Of a stretch of DNA of 52,948 nucleotides, positions 37,921 through 46,532 are shown one piece after another (the first letter of the stretch is position 1; each line of letters begins with the position of its first letter). Under the pieces are notes generated by a model. It had not been told where the DNA came from. It did not search any database and saw only the letters and a list, made by a program, of their open reading frames with translations. This stretch comes from Bradyrhizobium oropedii (GTDB lineage: Bacteria > Pseudomonadota > Alphaproteobacteria > Rhizobiales > Xanthobacteraceae), in NCBI RefSeq assembly GCF_020889685.1, contig NZ_JACMYO010000040.1, positions 1 to 52,948 on the forward strand. The letters are read 5' to 3'. Made by a program: the position numbers and the translations under genes.

Positions 37921-38652
37921 ATGAGGACAAAGGCAATTCTGACAACGGCATCGCTGCTTGCGCTCGCGAGTCCGTCGGCCAGCGTCTCGGTACAGGCCGC
38001 GGACCTGGCGCGGGCCCCGATCTACTACAAAGCACCCCAAATCGAGCCCTTCAATCCGTGGATGATCCGCCTGCGCGTGCTTGGCGTTTTGCCGGATACC
38101 GCCGGAAGCTCCGTCAATGTCTCCGGGGCGCCGGCACTGTCCTCGCCCGCCTCCGGACTATCGATCAGCGACCAAGTCGTACCGGAGCTCGATATCACCT
38201 ATTTCTTCACAAATAACATCGCCGCCGAACTCATTCTCGGCGTGGCCCGTCACCACATTAGTGGCACCGGCACGCTAAATGGCCTAGATATCGGCAAAGT
38301 TTGGCTGTTGCCGCCAACCCTGACTCTGCAATATCACTTCACCGATTTCGGCCCGTTCAAGCCCTACATAGGCGCGGGCATCAACTACACCGTATTTTTC
38401 AACCAATCGGCAGCCAATACGTCGCTCGCCGGCCTTGCGGTGACGGATTTGCACATCGGCAACCAGTTCGGCGCCGCGGTCCAATTCGGCTTCGATTATA
38501 TGCTTGACCGCCATTGGGGCCTCAACTTCGACGTGAAGAAGTTGTGGTTGCGGCCGGATTATTCGGCGACCGTAAACAATGCGATTGCTGTCACCGGCCG
38601 CGCCAATATCGACCCATGGCTCGTCAGCGGCGGCATCACTTACAAGTTCTGA
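37921..38652 (+). CDS. ompW: OmpW-family outer membrane protein
   Basis: The 243-aa precursor has a signal peptide (MRTKAILTTASLLALASPSA up to VQAA) and an OmpW beta-barrel: PWMIRLRVLGVLPDT, VPELDITYFFTNNIAAELIL, GPFKPYIGAGINYTVFF, and a terminal aromatic YKF for barrel assembly. OmpW porins form small eight-stranded channels for hydrophobic compounds and respond to oxygen supply. Start at 37921 was chosen for GGAG 6 bases upstream; four earlier codons are open. A FixK/FNR box lies upstream. Confidence 0.88.
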   Translation: MRTKAILTTASLLALASPSASVSVQAADLARAPIYYKAPQIEPFNPWMIRLRVLGVLPDTAGSSVNVSGAPALSSPASGLSISDQVVPELDITYFFTNNIAAELILGVARHHISGTGTLNGLDIGKVWLLPPTLTLQYHFTDFGPFKPYIGAGINYTVFFNQSAANTSLAGLAVTDLHIGNQFGAAVQFGFDYMLDRHWGLNFDVKKLWLRPDYSATVNNAIAVTGRANIDPWLVSGGITYKF

Positions 38653-39196
38653 AGCTAGAAACACGCTTCAGTGAACTTCTCGGGCGCGCCGAGTCGTCGG
38701 GCGCGTCTCCCCGCTTTAGTGCAGTGCGACGGCGAGCGAGATGATGTGTAAAGGACACGTCGTCTCGCCGGAGGCGGGAACCATTCGCGGTATTGCTCTC
38801 GCTATGAGCCACGGATGTGGCGGTAAGTGACGGAGCACGCGCAGACCGAGCCAGTAGCGATCAAAACGATCATGCTCATCTTTCTCGGCGATAGCAGAAG
38901 CGGCCCCCTGCTTATCGGAGCCGAGAATTCAAGGCGGGTACGCCCCCGTGTGAGAACGACCGTGCTCGCAAGAGACTTGAGCTCAGGGCTCATCGGCCCC
39001 GATCATAAGCAGGACTCAGGTCGAGGCTTCCTTCTCACTGGATGGTCCGGATCCAGGGCCATACAAATCAGTAGTCGCGACGTACTGGAAGCGTTAGGGC
39101 GCCCGGTCATCGTGAGACATGCCGAGATGCCAGCTGCTGGGCGGATAAGCTGTCCATATTGATGACACCAGGGCAAGCGGCGCTAAAGCGGAGCCT
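38653..39196. other. No supported gene
   Basis: About 540 bases between ompW and the convergent ferredoxin gene. Frames on both strands look random. No terminator with a clear T-run was found. Confidence 0.4.
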
Positions 39197-39544
39197 TTAG
39201 CTTCGCTTCAGTACCATCACGAGGCGGTCGACACGTTTGCCCTGCTTGAGATGGGAGTCTACGATTTCATCAACGTCTTCTGGCTTAGTCGCGCGATACC
39301 AGACCCCGTCTGGATAAACGACCATCAAGGGACCGGAGTTACAAAAGCCAAGGCATCCCGCCACCGTGAAACCGACATCGGCGAGGCCTTGGGCTTCGAT
39401 TGCCTTACCCATCCGATCCCAGAGGGCCTGCGCCCCAGAAGCGCCGCAGCTGCCGTGCGGATGATCCGGTGGACGCTGCGTGTGGCAGGCAAAGACGTGA
39501 TGCCTATAAAGTTGAGGAAGCTCGAATTCGGTTTCTGCGTTCAT
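39197..39544 (-). CDS. Thioredoxin-like 2Fe-2S ferredoxin
   Basis: The 115-aa protein carries four cysteines in the pattern of thioredoxin-fold [2Fe-2S] ferredoxins: FAC and GSCGASGA about 12 residues apart, then GCLGFCNSGPLMVVYPDGVWY. This is the Shethna/NuoE-like group, members of which accompany nitrogenase genes and may protect the enzyme from oxygen or donate electrons. The start MNAETEFELPQ was preferred to a Met five codons upstream. No sigma54 element was found in the 150 bases upstream. Confidence 0.85.
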   Translation of the reverse strand: MNAETEFELPQLYRHHVFACHTQRPPDHPHGSCGASGAQALWDRMGKAIEAQGLADVGFTVAGCLGFCNSGPLMVVYPDGVWYRATKPEDVDEIVDSHLKQGKRVDRLVMVLKRS

Positions 39545-39900
39545 GCGCCTATCCTGCAATCAACGGGCTCCATCAGATGAAAAGAGACAATATCCGGGCG
39601 CATCCGCCCCAACAATCTTCTCTTCAGTCGAACGTCCCATTGACCAATTGATCCCTACTAATTCCCACTCGAGCTTGCGAAAGCAGGCGAAATGAGCGGG
39701 CGACATAATGATGATTATCGCTGACGATCAGCGACAGATGCTTGCCATCTGAAACAACCGCCATGATCAACTTCAGCGTCGTGATCTTCTTTCTCCGCAT
39801 CACTTACGCAACCATCTGCCTTCTCCAAGCAAGTTCCGCACCAGATGCGTAGCGCTCGTTTCTGCAACGATCTCATTCTCCGCTCCGGCGCGACTGACAA

Positions 39901-40392
39901 TTATGCCGGGCTTGCGACAATGTCGTCCTCTGTGTGATGCATGACAAATGTCGCATCGCGTGTGACACTCTCCCGCTTCAGCCTTTCGCAGTTCGTCCGC
40001 AGCACGCGCACGTGCCCGTTAATGCATTCGACCTTGGCCGTCGCCGTCGGCTGACCGTGGTGGCGGCACTCGCTAAGGGCATCGCATGAACGGAGGCTTG
40101 GCATTGCAATTGCTACGACCGCTTCAGAGGTCGCCCAAGAATCGCGACACAGGATCGTCATTCCTCCAGACCAAACGGTCCTGTCAGTCTGGGTCCCCCC
40201 CATTTCACCCAGCCCAGACGGTGGCCTCGGCGAACTTATAACCGCCGAGGGCATTTCCTTCGCGAAGATTCTATCCCCCGGCAGCAATGGCCTTACTGGC
40301 TCCATTTGGTGAGCTAGCGCCAGGGCACCTCGTTGGTGTCGCGAAGATCGCGGTTGCTGTTCGGAATCCAGCGGCCTGACCCGTTTTGCCAT
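39901..40392 (-). CDS. Uncertain reading frame downstream of the Rieske relic
   Basis: A 163-codon frame follows the broken Rieske gene on the same strand. Its end (NGHVRVLRTNCERLKRESVT, then FVMHHTEDDIVASPA) looks like protein, while the first half is Arg/Pro/Ser-rich. No family, start site or operon logic supports it strongly. It may be part of a decayed gene. Confidence 0.25.
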   Translation of the reverse strand: MAKRVRPLDSEQQPRSSRHQRGALALAHQMEPVRPLLPGDRIFAKEMPSAVISSPRPPSGLGEMGGTQTDRTVWSGGMTILCRDSWATSEAVVAIAMPSLRSCDALSECRHHGQPTATAKVECINGHVRVLRTNCERLKRESVTRDATFVMHHTEDDIVASPA

Positions 40393-40498
40393 TCAGTTCA
40401 ACGCATTGACGCGGGTCCGCGCCAGGACTGATGAGTACGATGGCTCTATTCGGCGATGCGCCCGAGGCGACTTGAGCAACGGCCAAGTGATACGCCTG

Positions 40499-40944
40499 TT
40501 AATCGGGATGGATCGTAATATCCATGATTTCGTCGGTGTCCTCAGACGGGTCGTAAAACCGATCGTCCTCCAACAGCCTGACGCCGCACAGGCACACGTC
40601 ACCGTCGATGATGGCGAGCGCGACAGGCTCAAGCGCTTGTCCATTGCAGGGACCCTCGATGCATAGCCCAGTGTCGATCTCAAATCTCGCACCGTGCCTG
40701 CCGCATCTGAGAAAGGATCGGTCAGAGGAGAAAACTCGCCGGAGCCGATGTTGAGCCAAAAGCTGCCATGCGGACAGCGATTGACGTACCCTAAATAGTC
40801 GTCGCTGAAAGTGCGAACCACAACAATCGGAAACGGCCGGCTCTCGCCGCTGTCGTCGAGTCGCGACAAGTTAAAGCCCCTGGCGCCACTCCGCTCGATG
40901 GCGTCGGCCGCACAGACGGCGAACACCTCGATCTGATCACTCAT
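40499..40944 (-). pseudogene. Rieske-type [2Fe-2S] ferredoxin, frameshifted
   Basis: The first frame encodes MSDQIEVFAVCAADAIERSG and the first cluster motif CPHGSFWLN. After a shift near 40735 a second frame gives the other motif LRCGRHGARFEIDTGLCIEG and ends at 40499. The intact paralogue at 50171-50566 has CPHN and CGKHG in one frame, which shows the break. Unless the shift is a sequencing error, the two cluster halves are not joined and no Fe-S protein is made. It lies 18 bases downstream of the 73-aa gene, probably in one operon. Confidence 0.75.
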
Positions 40945-40962
40945 CGGCCGATCATCCCTTGC

Positions 40963-41184
40963 TCATCCGGGCCTCGCAGTTTCCTGCTTGAAGGCTTCGA
41001 CCGCTGTCCGGGCCAGTTGAAAAACACCGCGGCCACGAGCGAGCGGCCGATAAGTCGAGCCCGCACGAGTGTTGAGAACATCAAACCATTGCTTCGGCGT
41101 GAGCTTCGCCGGGCGCTCGCTGATGTGAACCACCCTCCCGTTCGGAGCAAAGCGGACGTGAATGATGACTTGTTGCGAGTTCAT
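40963..41184 (-). CDS. Hypothetical 73-aa protein of the nif region
   Basis: The frame starts MNSQQVIIHVRFAPNGRVVH after a GGGAG site and continues with PAKLTPKQWFDVLNTRAGST, then a basic helical end. It is intact, hydrophilic and soluble. It reads as a small beta-alpha protein. I know of no function; similar short proteins accompany nif genes in rhizobia. It lies just upstream of the Rieske relic. Confidence 0.55.
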   Translation of the reverse strand: MNSQQVIIHVRFAPNGRVVHISERPAKLTPKQWFDVLNTRAGSTYRPLARGRGVFQLARTAVEAFKQETARPG

Positions 41185-41437
41185 TGCAACTCCCTATTTG
41201 GCCTGCGTTAAAGACCCGAGCCGAAACTGAGGATCTGAATTGTGATGAGCTCGGTTTCCAGCGGCTTGGCGCCTGCCCTCGAGCCGTGGATTTCAGACCG
41301 CGCCTCGCTACTTTCGAGCAGGTCTTCTTCGCGCTCACGGGCCAGCCCTCGATCGCGTTCCTCATCTTGCGCGATGACGCAAAACTACGATCGTCGCCAT
41401 TCAATCCTCATCCTTCCGTGTGGTGGATGACGCCATC

Positions 41438-42640
41438 TCAGTAGATCGCTGCACCCGCGCCCACGTTAATCGACGCATCTTTCATGGTCTCGACAATGAA
41501 CTCGATCTTGTTGTTCGTGAGATGGGTGTGAAACGGCAGCGCCAGGGCGCGATCGGCGACCTTTTCCGTAACCAGGAAATCGCCACGTCGATAGCCGAGG
41601 TCGAAATAGTGGCGTTGCAAGTGCAGCGGGTGGCTATAAGCGGCGGATTCAATTTTGGCAACGCGCAGATCATCGACAATGGCGTCGCGGTCGGATCGCG
41701 TGAAGCGCGTTCCCAGATGGACGAGATAGAGCAACCAGTTCACCTCGGTCACATGAGCGGCAACGTAAGGCGGCTTAATGCCTTCAAATGATTGCATATG
41801 CGCGCTGTAGAGCTGCTCCACCAGCCGGCGACGCTCCAGGATTTCATCGAGACGCTTGAGCTGCGCCAGCCCCAAGGCTGCCGTGAGATCGCTCATGCCG
41901 GCCTGGTACGGTGCTGTGGCACCGACGATCACCGAGGAGCGCTCGTCCAGGCGGTGGGCGCGATAGCGACGCAAGCCAACCGCGAGGTCAATATCGTCCG
42001 TTACCACCATTGCGCCTTCGCCACAGCTTAGGGCCAAGGGTTGGGCAAAGTCGAAGACCGCCAGGTCGCCAAACCGCCCGACTAGCTCACCCTTGTACCG
42101 CGATCCGATTGCTTCGGTGGAATCCTCCAAAAGCGCCAGGTGATGGTGCTGCGCGATCGCCCGCAGTTCCGACCACGGCGCGGGATGGCCGTTGGGATTA
42201 CCGGCGACAATCGCTCGCGTGTTGGCTGTGATGCGCTCTTCGGCTTTGTCTGGGACTAATGTTCCCGACCAATAGTCGATGTCGGCAAAAACCGCCCGTG
42301 CACCTGCAAGACCGATCGCATGGACTGTCTCGCGGAAGCAATAGGGCGAGGCGATGACCTCCTGCCCTGGCCCGATGCCGAGCGCCTTGAGCGCCAGCAG
42401 GAGCCCGATGGTGCCGCTCGATGCCGCAACGGCATATTTGCGGCCAAGATAGGCCGCAAAAGCGTGCTCGAACGCCTCAGTAGCCCGCCCATTGGAGATC
42501 TGCGGCGAGCACAGAAGCGTTTCCACGGCGGAAAGCTCGGCGAAGCTGATATCGGGATCCGACAGTGGAATGACGGATGTATGTGCCTCCCCCCTGTCCG
42601 CGCTATCAAGCCGATGTTCTGCCAGTTCAATCCCGCTCAC
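41438..42640 (-). CDS. DegT/DnrJ/EryC1/StrS aminotransferase-fold protein without catalytic lysine
   Basis: The 400-aa protein has the DegT fold: SNGRATEAFEHAFAAYLG, AVAASSGTIGLLLALKALGI, a PLP-facing LEDSTEAIGSRY and CGEGAMVV. Where family aminotransferases have SxK before (L/T)TTGEGG, this protein reads FDFAQPLALSCGEGA, so leucine replaces the PLP-binding lysine. It may be a sugar dehydratase-like or non-catalytic binding protein. The GTG start at 42640 overlaps the previous stop (GTGA) and has GAGG upstream; a much longer frame was rejected. Last gene of the nifB operon. Confidence 0.82.
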   Translation of the reverse strand: MSGIELAEHRLDSADRGEAHTSVIPLSDPDISFAELSAVETLLCSPQISNGRATEAFEHAFAAYLGRKYAVAASSGTIGLLLALKALGIGPGQEVIASPYCFRETVHAIGLAGARAVFADIDYWSGTLVPDKAEERITANTRAIVAGNPNGHPAPWSELRAIAQHHHLALLEDSTEAIGSRYKGELVGRFGDLAVFDFAQPLALSCGEGAMVVTDDIDLAVGLRRYRAHRLDERSSVIVGATAPYQAGMSDLTAALGLAQLKRLDEILERRRLVEQLYSAHMQSFEGIKPPYVAAHVTEVNWLLYLVHLGTRFTRSDRDAIVDDLRVAKIESAAYSHPLHLQRHYFDLGYRRGDFLVTEKVADRALALPFHTHLTNNKIEFIVETMKDASINVGAGAAIY

Positions 42641-42906
42641 CGCGCAGCATTCCTCTTCGCCAACACGATACCGGTCGCCCGCTTCGGATCGGCCGTAATC
42701 TGCACGCAGTGATCCGCCCCGTCGAGCAAATGTAGGTCGAAACGAGGAAACTGCCGGAACGGCTGATCCGTCACATCCGACGCATCGCAGCGAACGCATG
42801 CAAGCTGCGGAAAGCGGCGCCGCAGCTCGACAAGGGAGCCCGTGTCGACGCCATCAGCCGCAAGCAGCCGTTCGATTTCGATCAGTTCCTCCGCAGTGAG
42901 CGCCAT
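42637..42906 (-). CDS. Small conserved nif-operon protein (DUF6129-like)
   Basis: The 89-aa protein begins MALTAEELIEIERLLAADGV and contains LRRRFPQLACVRCDASDVTD and FPRFDLHLLDGADHCVQITA. From memory it resembles DUF6129, a family found in nif clusters without known function. A Cys-x2-Cys is present. It is translationally coupled to the DegT-like gene by a 4-base overlap, suggesting a shared role, and lies 33 bases after the 119-aa gene. Confidence 0.65.
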   Translation of the reverse strand: MALTAEELIEIERLLAADGVDTGSLVELRRRFPQLACVRCDASDVTDQPFRQFPRFDLHLLDGADHCVQITADPKRATGIVLAKRNAAR

Positions 42907-42939
42907 CGTGGCTCCTCTATCACTCGCCGAAGGCGGTCG

Positions 42940-43299
42940 TCATTGCCAGAACAGACGCTCCGGATCTGCGTTCAATTCGTCGATTGCTGAAGTCAGGCGG
43001 TGGTAAAGGCTGTAAAATTCCCAGATTCCTCGCGCGTGGTTCTTGCAAAACACCTTCCAGACTCCGCTCACGGTATCATAAAGAATCAGCGCGACATCAA
43101 CGAGACCGCCATCCTTGTCGATATTGGGCGAGCAACAGGGGCTCTCGATCAGATAGCCACCCTTCACCGGCGTCACGTTCGGCGAGACATAGAGATAGCG
43201 CTTGCGCGAGCTCAAGCCGCGCTCGATCCGCTTACGATCCAGCTCGTTTGGGTGAGGGACCAGCCCAGTCTTTACCTTTCTCATCAGCCCGGCATTCAT
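42940..43299 (-). CDS. Conserved 119-aa nif-operon protein
   Basis: The frame reads MNAGLMRKVKTGLVPHPNEL, then SPNVTPVKGGYLIESPCCSP and WKVFCKNHARGIWEFYSLYH. Three cysteines, including a Cys-Cys pair, and a His-rich end are notable and could bind metal or an Fe-S intermediate. No signal peptide. It begins 12 bases after the second nifZ-like gene, so it is part of the nifB operon. Function unknown. Confidence 0.65.
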   Translation of the reverse strand: MNAGLMRKVKTGLVPHPNELDRKRIERGLSSRKRYLYVSPNVTPVKGGYLIESPCCSPNIDKDGGLVDVALILYDTVSGVWKVFCKNHARGIWEFYSLYHRLTSAIDELNADPERLFWQ

Positions 43300-43311
43300 C
43301 GCGAAAGTCCC

Positions 43312-43551
43312 TCAAAGCGCTGTGATTTCCTCTTCAAGACAGCCAATGAGCAGCTGCTCACCAAAATCGACCGTATAGATCGGCACGTCCGCTTCGGTAT
43401 GGATAGCGACCCTGACGATCTCGCCGGCTGCTCCGGCGCCGAGCACGAGCCCCTCGGGCTCGGTATTGGGAAAAGAGCCATCGTTGATGAGGTCGACTAC
43501 GGCCTTAACGCGCTGGCCCCGCCGATATTTCGGAAAGCGGACCTCGGTCAT
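43312..43551 (-). CDS. Second NifZ-like protein
   Basis: The 79-aa product, MTEVRFPKYRRGQRVKAVVD, has an SH3-like NifZ pattern (GQRV...DG at the start, YTVDFGEQLLIGCLEEEITA at the end). It is a shorter relative of the NifZ encoded just upstream, whose stop overlaps this start (ATGA). Split or paired NifZ proteins may act together in P-cluster maturation of the MoFe protein. Confidence 0.75.
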   Translation of the reverse strand: MTEVRFPKYRRGQRVKAVVDLINDGSFPNTEPEGLVLGAGAAGEIVRVAIHTEADVPIYTVDFGEQLLIGCLEEEITAL

Positions 43552-43868
43552 GACATAGCCTCTTCCGGCAATGGCAGATCATCGATCTCCTCGTATGCGT
43601 CCACCGCCTCAAGCTCCTTGCACTTCATGCCAACGCGGTAGCCGGTTTCGAGAAACTCGACGCCGTAAATGTAGAATTGCTGCACGAACGTGCCGATCGA
43701 GACGACGTAACCCACCTCTCCCTTCTTGACCAATATCTCGCCAATCTCCTTGCCGCGATATGTGCCATCGTTGCGGATGGTGCGATTGGCGCGCACCTTT
43801 TCGCTAAAGCTGAAGGCAGGCGGCCCGCTGAGCTCGACGACCTCGCTGTCGCGGACAATTTTATTCAT
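43548..43868 (-). CDS. nifZ: MoFe protein maturation factor NifZ
   Basis: The 106-aa protein contains KVRANRTIRNDGTYRGKEIG, LVKKGEVGYVVSIGTFVQQF and YGVEFLETGYRVGMKCKELE, characteristic of NifZ, which helps form the second P-cluster of NifDK. The ATG at 43868 has GAGGAG 7 bases upstream; 34 upstream open codons were rejected. It overlaps the second NifZ-like gene by 4 bases. Confidence 0.88.
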   Translation of the reverse strand: MNKIVRDSEVVELSGPPAFSFSEKVRANRTIRNDGTYRGKEIGEILVKKGEVGYVVSIGTFVQQFYIYGVEFLETGYRVGMKCKELEAVDAYEEIDDLPLPEEAMS

Positions 43869-43979
43869 ACACCGTCTCCTCGTGGACACGCAGGGACGCT
43901 GCCGTACCAGCGCAAGCGAGGTCCTGCATCGAATTGTTCTTATCTCCATCTGCCGATTCACCAGCGGCAATGCAGCGCG

Positions 43980-44246
43980 CTACTTCATAATAGACGTGCT
44001 GGCCATGATCACGCTGCGCGGAGCAGTTAACGCCTCCGGCGACAGTCGCTGTATATTCTCGAGTTGCATCGAGGCGTCCGGGTCGTTCGCTATGGCTAGC
44101 GGCCACTCATTGGAGACACCGCGTGCCACGATGTAGCGGAACTCAACCTCCTCATAGCTCATCAATCGGTCGAGCAGCTGCGGCGCGATGTGGCGCGCCA
44201 CGGCGCGACTAAGCTCATAGGTATGGCCGGCCAGCATCAGCGTCAC
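43980..44246 (-). CDS. Hypothetical protein of the nifB operon
   Basis: The 88-codon frame (GTG at 44246, or ATG at 44237 giving MLAGHTYELSRAVARHIA) encodes a hydrophilic helical protein with LLDRLMSYEEVEFRYIVARG and DPDASMQLENIQRLSPEALT. Composition is protein-like. It lies between fdxN and nifZ on the same strand and overlaps the preceding small frame by 32 bases, so only one of the two may be real; this one looks better. Family unknown. Confidence 0.55.
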   Translation of the reverse strand: MTLMLAGHTYELSRAVARHIAPQLLDRLMSYEEVEFRYIVARGVSNEWPLAIANDPDASMQLENIQRLSPEALTAPRSVIMASTSIMK

Positions 44247-44394
44247 TCGCTTGCATCAACCGGAGTCCCGGCCCGGATGGCGAGGCTGCGATGGCCCCTC
44301 CTTTCGCAGCCGCAGAACCAAGCGCACGGCCCTGCGCCGCATTCCCGCGTACGGTTTCGTTCACATCATCAAGCGGCGGCGGCGATCCGTTCAT
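44215..44394 (-). CDS. Possible 59-aa Ala/Gly/Pro-rich protein
   Basis: An ATG at 44394 follows AGGG 8 bases upstream, directly after the fdxN stop. The product (MNGSPPPLDDVNETVRGNAA and a Gly/Ala/Ser-rich remainder) would be largely disordered. The overlap with the next frame and low complexity make it uncertain. Confidence 0.35.
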   Translation of the reverse strand: MNGSPPPLDDVNETVRGNAAQGRALGSAAAKGGAIAASPSGPGLRLMQASDADAGRPYL

Positions 44395-44406
44395 GGAGCT
44401 CACCCT

Positions 44407-44631
44407 TTAGGCTGGCGCCTGGTAACGCGGCAAGGACGCGTCAATGATGCAGGTATTGTCAACCGGACAGGCGGCGACACATTGCGGCTCGTCGAAATAG
44501 CCAATGCATTCGGTGCATTTTGCTGGTTCAATGACGAAGCTCCCCGCCTTCTCCGAGATTGCAACGTTCGGGCATAAGGGTTCGCAGGCTGAGCAGCTCG
44601 TACATTGCGAGGCGATGATCTTGAATGGCAC
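44407..44631 (-). CDS. fdxN: 2[4Fe-4S] ferredoxin FdxN
   Basis: The 74-aa protein has two cluster motifs, [12 protein letters not shown] and C-x2-C-x8-C-x3-CP ([18 protein letters not shown]), as in FdxN/FrxA ferredoxins encoded next to nifB. It is a low-potential electron donor, probably to nitrogenase or to NifB. It starts 9 bases after the nifB stop. Intact and of standard length. Confidence 0.95.
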   Translation of the reverse strand: MPFKIIASQCTSCSACEPLCPNVAISEKAGSFVIEPAKCTECIGYFDEPQCVAACPVDNTCIIDASLPRYQAPA

Positions 44632-44640
44632 ACAACCTCC

Positions 44641-46206
44641 CTACGCCGCAGAGATCGGGGCTCCCTGCCGAATCGAAGCATCGCCGCGCTTCACGTGCTG
44701 GATCTCACCGCTTTTCACCCTGTCGAGATAGGACCGGAACCAGGCGACCGCCGACTTATCGATGAAGTCATGCGCGTATTGATCGACCGGCTCGATTCCA
44801 GCCTTGATCAGATTGCTTTTCGGGCTGCCGCCGATTTTGGCCACAAACACCGCATGGCAGTCGTTGATGCCGCGGATAATGGTCGAAAGCCTATCGTCCT
44901 CGTCATAGCCGCCCTGGCAGTAGACGTCTACCCGGCGGTGGCCAACGAATTTTGTGCCGGAAGTGGAAAGTTCGTAGACCTGGAATTCCTTCGCATGTCC
45001 AAAGTGCTCGTTGATTAGCCCCGAGCCTTTGGTTGCGACTGCCACCAGAAGCGAGATCTCACTCGTCTTCCCAGCCAATCTCCCGAGCTCCTCTTTACTG
45101 GCCGCGGCTTTGGCGGCCCGCTCATCCTCTACGCGGTCTTGATAGGCCTTGCGTATCTCGAGGTCATATTCGACGTCCATCTTTATGACCTCATCGGTGG
45201 TAAACTCTGCGCTGCGATCCTCTCCGAGCAGACCCACAGCATCGGCCCGGCACTGACGGCAGTGGCGCATCATATTCATCTCCCCTTCACAAGCATCTTG
45301 CAGCGCCTTCAATTCCTGCGCCGTCGGCCCACGCTGACCGTTGAGGCCAAATACTGTACCGTACTCGGGTGCGGAGATCAGCGGCATGATATTGTGAAGG
45401 AAGGCGCCGCGCGACTTCACCGCTTTGTTGACCTCGACCAGGTGATGGTCGTTGATTTGCGGGATCATCACAGAGTTGACCTTACACAGGATCCCCCGCT
45501 CACTAAGCATCTGCAGGCCTTGCAGCTGGCGATCGGTGAGTATCCTTGCCGCGTCGATGCCGGTATAGCGCCTGTGGTTGAAGAAGATCCAAGGATAGAT
45601 CTTGGCGCCGATTTCGGGATCGATCATGTTGATGGTGATCGTGACATGGTCAATCCCGGACCTGGCGATGACGTCAACATAATCTGGCAGGCTCAGCCCA
45701 TTGGTTGATAGACACAGCTTAATGTCCGGAGCCGCTTTGGCGACGAGTTCGAACGTCTTGAACGTCTTTTCGGGATTGGCCAGCGGATCGCCGGGACCGG
45801 CGATGCCGAGCACGGTCATCTGGGGAATGGTGGCCGCGACCGCAAGCGCTTTCTTGACCGCCTGCTCAGGCGTGAGCTTCTCGCTCACCACGCCCGGACG
45901 TGATTCGTTGGCGCAGTCGTATTTGCGGTTGCAGTAATTGCACTGGATGTTGCAGGCTGGCGCCACCGCGACGTGCATGCGGGCGTAATGATGATGCGCC
46001 TGTTCGCTGTAGCAGGGATGGTTCTTTACTTTTTCCCAGATCGCGGTCGGCAGATCGCCTTGCCCCGCCCGCGAGCCGCAACTCGCTTGGCCGATGCTGG
46101 ACGAGCTGCGGCAGCCCTTATGCATGGCGGCTGGCTGCAGCATCTTGCTGGCATCTACCGCAGCTTTGGCATATTTTCCGCGCCCGACGACCGCGTTCAT
46201 TTCCAT
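44641..46206 (-). CDS. nifB: FeMo-co biosynthesis radical SAM protein NifB
   Basis: The 521-aa protein has the radical SAM motif CNIQCNYC at about residue 86, conserved NifB cysteines near the N-terminus (HKGCRSSSS) and in [20 protein letters not shown], and a C-terminal NifX-like domain ([18 protein letters not shown]). It makes NifB-co, the Fe-S-C precursor of FeMo-co. Standard length. A NifA/sigma54 promoter lies 65-180 bases upstream. It leads an operon running through fdxN and nifZ to the DegT-like gene at 41438. Confidence 0.96.
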   Translation of the reverse strand: MEMNAVVGRGKYAKAAVDASKMLQPAAMHKGCRSSSSIGQASCGSRAGQGDLPTAIWEKVKNHPCYSEQAHHHYARMHVAVAPACNIQCNYCNRKYDCANESRPGVVSEKLTPEQAVKKALAVAATIPQMTVLGIAGPGDPLANPEKTFKTFELVAKAAPDIKLCLSTNGLSLPDYVDVIARSGIDHVTITINMIDPEIGAKIYPWIFFNHRRYTGIDAARILTDRQLQGLQMLSERGILCKVNSVMIPQINDHHLVEVNKAVKSRGAFLHNIMPLISAPEYGTVFGLNGQRGPTAQELKALQDACEGEMNMMRHCRQCRADAVGLLGEDRSAEFTTDEVIKMDVEYDLEIRKAYQDRVEDERAAKAAASKEELGRLAGKTSEISLLVAVATKGSGLINEHFGHAKEFQVYELSTSGTKFVGHRRVDVYCQGGYDEDDRLSTIIRGINDCHAVFVAKIGGSPKSNLIKAGIEPVDQYAHDFIDKSAVAWFRSYLDRVKSGEIQHVKRGDASIRQGAPISAA

Positions 46207-46270
46207 TTCTCCATGCAGGCAATCATCGGCTTCCTAGGACCAGCCCCGAGAGAGCCTTAAGAAGAGCAGT

Positions 46271-46286
46271 AGCAACTCACATGCCA
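46271..46286 (-). promoter_or_regulatory. Sigma54 (-24/-12) promoter for nifB
   Basis: Minus strand TGGCATGTGAGTTGCT, perfect spacing and -12, about 65 bases upstream of the nifB ATG. Confidence 0.88.
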
Positions 46287-46372
46287 CGGCGGAAACGATG
46301 ACATTGCAGCCATACGCCAGAGAGTTAGCGGGAACACCAACCCAACGCATGCAGGAACGGCAATGATGCGTA

Positions 46373-46388
46373 TGTCAGAAACGCGACA
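46373..46388. promoter_or_regulatory. NifA upstream activator site for nifB
   Basis: Perfect TGT-N10-ACA (TGTCAGAAACGCGACA), about 90 bases upstream of the -24 element, located between nifB and the end of the SIR2-like gene. Confidence 0.82.
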
Positions 46389-46532
46389 AGTACGTCCTGT
46401 TCTGACGCAGAGCTCCACGGCTGTTGCATTCATTCACGCGCTCAGCCCGGGCGCCATCTCTATTGCCCTTGATGCGATGCAGCCTCTCACAACAGGCCGA
46501 TGCGAGCTGGAGGATCCGGCTTCGCAACGCCG

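Noticed and set aside
42641..42799. N-terminal extension of the DegT-like protein
   Set aside because: It overlaps the well-supported 89-aa gene in another frame; the GTG overlapping that gene's stop explains the start.
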